From the NCBI RefSeq assembly GCF_002367995.1, contig NZ_AP018207.1, positions 4,773,083 to 4,837,082 on the forward strand: a stretch of 64,000 bases of DNA, written 5' to 3'. Positions 61,909 to 64,000 of this stretch are shown in pieces. This DNA is from Calothrix brevissima NIES-22. Its GTDB lineage: Bacteria; Cyanobacteriota; Cyanobacteriia; Cyanobacteriales; Nostocaceae. Below the pieces are notes generated by a model. The model was given only the letters and a program-made list of their open reading frames with translations, ran no database searches and was not told the origin of the DNA. A program made the translations under genes and the position numbers. The number at the start of each line of letters is the position of its first letter. Position 1 is the stretch's first letter.

Positions 61909-64000
61909 TTAAGTGCGGACTGTGGAATATGGGGTAGCGAGGGGTAATGTAAACCAAAATGTTAAACCGCGCTGGCGATGACTAATGATTCCAATTTCCC
62001 CACCATGCGCTTGGATAACTTGGCGACTCAAATACATTTTTAAAGCAATACTGCTAGAACAACAAGCTTGTGGTTCAGGGATGTATAAATCAAATAAGCG
62101 ATCGCACTCTAGTTTACTCAGAGTAATGCCATTATCTTGAATCTCCGTGCGAATGATACCACCTTCAACTTTGGTTTTTAGGGTAAAGGTGAGTCCTGGT
62201 GGGTTGTTCTGCAAACTATATGTGAATATATTGGCGAGGACTTTTTGCAACCGCGTCGGATCGGCCATGACTAAGGGTAAATCGTCAGGGACTGAATTAT
62301 TCAATATGGCTTGATTGTGGTTGAGTAGTGGTTGCAAATCTTTGATAATTGAGTCTAGTAGGGTGTTATAATGTACTAGCTCTCGACGCAGATTAATTCC
62401 TTGAGCTTCACAACCATGAATTTCTAGCAATGAGTCGAGCATTGCTAGTTGGCGATCGTTACCTTGAATCATGCGTTCAATCACCGAACGGGATACAGGA
62501 ATAAAGGATTGAGAATTGGCGAGGCGATGTGGGATTGCTTCTTTAGCTAGTTCCCATTCACTAGTTCCTAAACTTTGAGTTTTGAGTAAATTCTTCAATA
62601 CCATTAAGTTACCCATAACCGCAGTCCGCAAATCGTGGGCTACAGTATGTAAAACTACATTTTTCACCCGTTGCATTTCTTCTAGTTCCTGCATTTTCTG
62701 CTGGAGTTGGGCGGTGCGTTCTTCTACTTGACGTTCTAAATTAGAATTAAGTGCAGCCAATTCTTGATATAATTGAGCTTGTTGAATCGCGATCGCTAAT
62801 TGCTCTGACATTTGCTGCAATAAATCAATTTCTATAGTTTGCCATTGCCGAGGCCCAGAACATTGATTAGCTACTAACGCCCCAAATAACTGCTGATTGA
62901 GCATAATCGGTACAGCTAAGGTAGCCCTTGTCTGAAATTGTTGATAATGCGTTCTAATTTTGGGAGAAACAACAGTTTTATTTACATCTTCCACTAACCG
63001 CACGCTATTAGTGATCAGGAGATTTTTTAATTCCTGGAGATAACTTTCATCGTCAGTAGTCCAACCTAAGACTGCGGGATATTGGGGATTGACTGATTCG
63101 GCGACAGTTTTCGCTTTCCCTTGACAATCGCTAATCCCAATAAATACGCGATCTGCTTGCAAAAATTGCCGAACTTCGGTGACTGTAGTTTGGAGAATTT
63201 GCTCTAGATTGAGGGAAGAACGAATTCGTGCTAATGTTTCGGTTAATAAGCGATCGCGCTGTACAGTCAGGTGTAATTGTGCTTCTACTTGCTTGCGTTC
63301 GGTGATATCATGAATTACAGCCAGTATGCAGGGAATATTTTCTAATTCGATGATTTCGGCTGATACTAGCGTTGTAATGATTTTCCCCGATTTGACGCGG
63401 AAGTTGAGTTCTAAGTTACGGGCAAAGCCTTCCATTTGCAATTGTTGCAATAACGCCATGCGATCGCGCTTATCTAGCCAAATATTTAATTCAAAAGCTG
63501 TACGTCCAATCACTTCCTGTTGCTGATACTCAGAAAGCCTGACAAAACTTTCGTTAACTTCTAAGAAACGTCCTTCTTCCAAAGTGCTGAGGAGAATCGG
63601 ATCGGGACTGCAACGAAAAGCTTTAGCATATTTTTGGACGCAACTTTGTAAGTTAGTTTCTCCTTGTTTGCGTTCTGTAATATCCCGCACAATGGCTAAA
63701 ACTTCATCGGCACCACTGACTACCAAGCGTGCTTCATAATCGCGAACGCCTACAGGTGTTGCTAATTGATATTCACAAATTTGTAAATTCTGCGAATCCA
63801 AAGTTTTAGCGATCGCTTCTTGGCTAATTGCGGCAACATCAGAAGGTAACAAGTCTGCTACTTTTTTCCCTAAAATCTCTTCTTTGAGTAATAGCAAACT
63901 TGTAGAATCTTCTTTTAAATCTAAATATTCACCTTCCCGGCTGAGGCGAAACATCAAATCGGGAATTGCATCTAAAATTGCCTTATAGCGCCTCTCACTG
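61909..64000 (-). CDS. PAS-PAS-GAF histidine-kinase-like protein with degenerate ATPase (5' end outside window)
   Basis: The frame is still open at base 64000 (upstream codons read YKAILDAIPDLMFRLS, a PAS start), so the true start is outside. The domains are: PAS (to about 100), PAS (about 105-225), GAF (about 230-395), coiled coil, HisKA with His present (HTVAHDLRTAV), and an HATPase-like domain that has lost its boxes. The N box reads NIFTYSLQNNPPG (second Asn is Tyr), G1 reads DNGITLS, and G2 reads IALKMYLS instead of GLGL. It probably cannot bind ATP normally and may act as a sensor or partner in a complex with the neighbouring kinase (inference). Confidence 0.88.
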   Translation of the reverse strand, partial: SERRYKAILDAIPDLMFRLSREGEYLDLKEDSTSLLLLKEEILGKKVADLLPSDVAAISQEAIAKTLDSQNLQICEYQLATPVGVRDYEARLVVSGADEVLAIVRDITERKQGETNLQSCVQKYAKAFRCSPDPILLSTLEEGRFLEVNESFVRLSEYQQQEVIGRTAFELNIWLDKRDRMALLQQLQMEGFARNLELNFRVKSGKIITTLVSAEIIELENIPCILAVIHDITERKQVEAQLHLTVQRDRLLTETLARIRSSLNLEQILQTTVTEVRQFLQADRVFIGISDCQGKAKTVAESVNPQYPAVLGWTTDDESYLQELKNLLITNSVRLVEDVNKTVVSPKIRTHYQQFQTRATLAVPIMLNQQLFGALVANQCSGPRQWQTIEIDLLQQMSEQLAIAIQQAQLYQELAALNSNLERQVEERTAQLQQKMQELEEMQRVKNVVLHTVAHDLRTAVMGNLMVLKNLLKTQSLGTSEWELAKEAIPHRLANSQSFIPVSRSVIERMIQGNDRQLAMLDSLLEIHGCEAQGINLRRELVHYNTLLDSIIKDLQPLLNHNQAILNNSVPDDLPLVMADPTRLQKVLANIFTYSLQNNPPGLTFTLKTKVEGGIIRTEIQDNGITLSKLECDRLFDLYIPEPQACCSSSIALKMYLSRQVIQAHGGEIGIISHRQRGLTFWFTLPLATPYSTVRT

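Overview
The window looks like chromosome of a filamentous, heterocyst-type cyanobacterium (Nostocales: Nostoc/Calothrix/Tolypothrix group). It is AT-rich and full of HIP1 octamers (GCGATCGC). It is littered with the short tandem repeats typical of that order: GTTGACT heptamers, CCCAATGCCCCATG 14-mers, and CCTTGTCCC/GGGACAAGG nonamers. The order sigC - furA - peptidoglycan-binding protein - cobN - cikA-like kinase matches the arrangement I recall around all1688-all1692 in Anabaena PCC 7120. Everything here is read from sequence and family knowledge; no search was run.

Layout. 1-6.6 kb: the 3' end of a histidine kinase, a Uma2 nuclease, an unusual HEPN-RNase III fusion, nagB, a small conserved protein and a CHASE4-type histidine kinase. 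6.6-12.3 kb: a B12-dependent ribonucleotide reductase (nrdJ) split by a 371-residue intein; a duplicated nrdJ/flavoprotein promoter region with a chimeric ORF; a PPOX flavoprotein; cysE. 12.5-22.3 kb: a secreted PPC-like protein, a 1393-residue sacsin-like ATPase/DUF3883 protein (candidate defence gene), a DUF3352 protein, a rhodanese, hrcA and a membrane protein. 22.4-30.1 kb: a minus-strand type I restriction-modification operon (hsdM, hsdS, YhcG/DUF1016 nuclease, hsdR) broken up by two RelE/ParE toxin-antitoxin pairs, with a leftover copy of the hsdR 5' end. 30.3-36.8 kb: tRNA-Pro(CGG), lipA, gpsA, sigC, furA and a peptidoglycan-binding protein. 36.9-47.1 kb: cobN (carrying in-frame repeat insertions), a CikA-like kinase, nanE-ackA, an unknown protein and a class IV aminotransferase. 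47.1-54.7 kb: ftsH, unknown secreted proteins, two paralogous tiny membrane proteins, acyl-ACP/CoA synthetase and YlqD. 55-59.7 kb: an OmpR-type two-component system next to a set of small exported proteins that share an upstream operator. 59.9-64 kb: two related histidine kinases, one of them with a decayed ATP-binding domain and running off the window end.

Connections. CobN (cobalt insertion into the corrin ring) supplies the cofactor NrdJ needs. NagB and NanE point to amino-sugar turnover; NanE is translationally coupled to acetate kinase. The restriction-modification operon, two toxin-antitoxin pairs and the sacsin-like protein make 13-30 kb a loose defence island inside otherwise housekeeping DNA. 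The two-component system at 55-57 kb probably controls at least two neighbouring exported-protein genes.

Most interesting: the HEPN_Swt1-RNase III-dsRBD fusion; the conserved operator module at 57263 and 58571; three in-frame repeat invasions of cobN; the hsdR 5' remnant flanking a toxin-antitoxin insertion; the paralogous tiny membrane proteins at about 50.2 and 51.1 kb; and the duplicated nrdJ promoter region.
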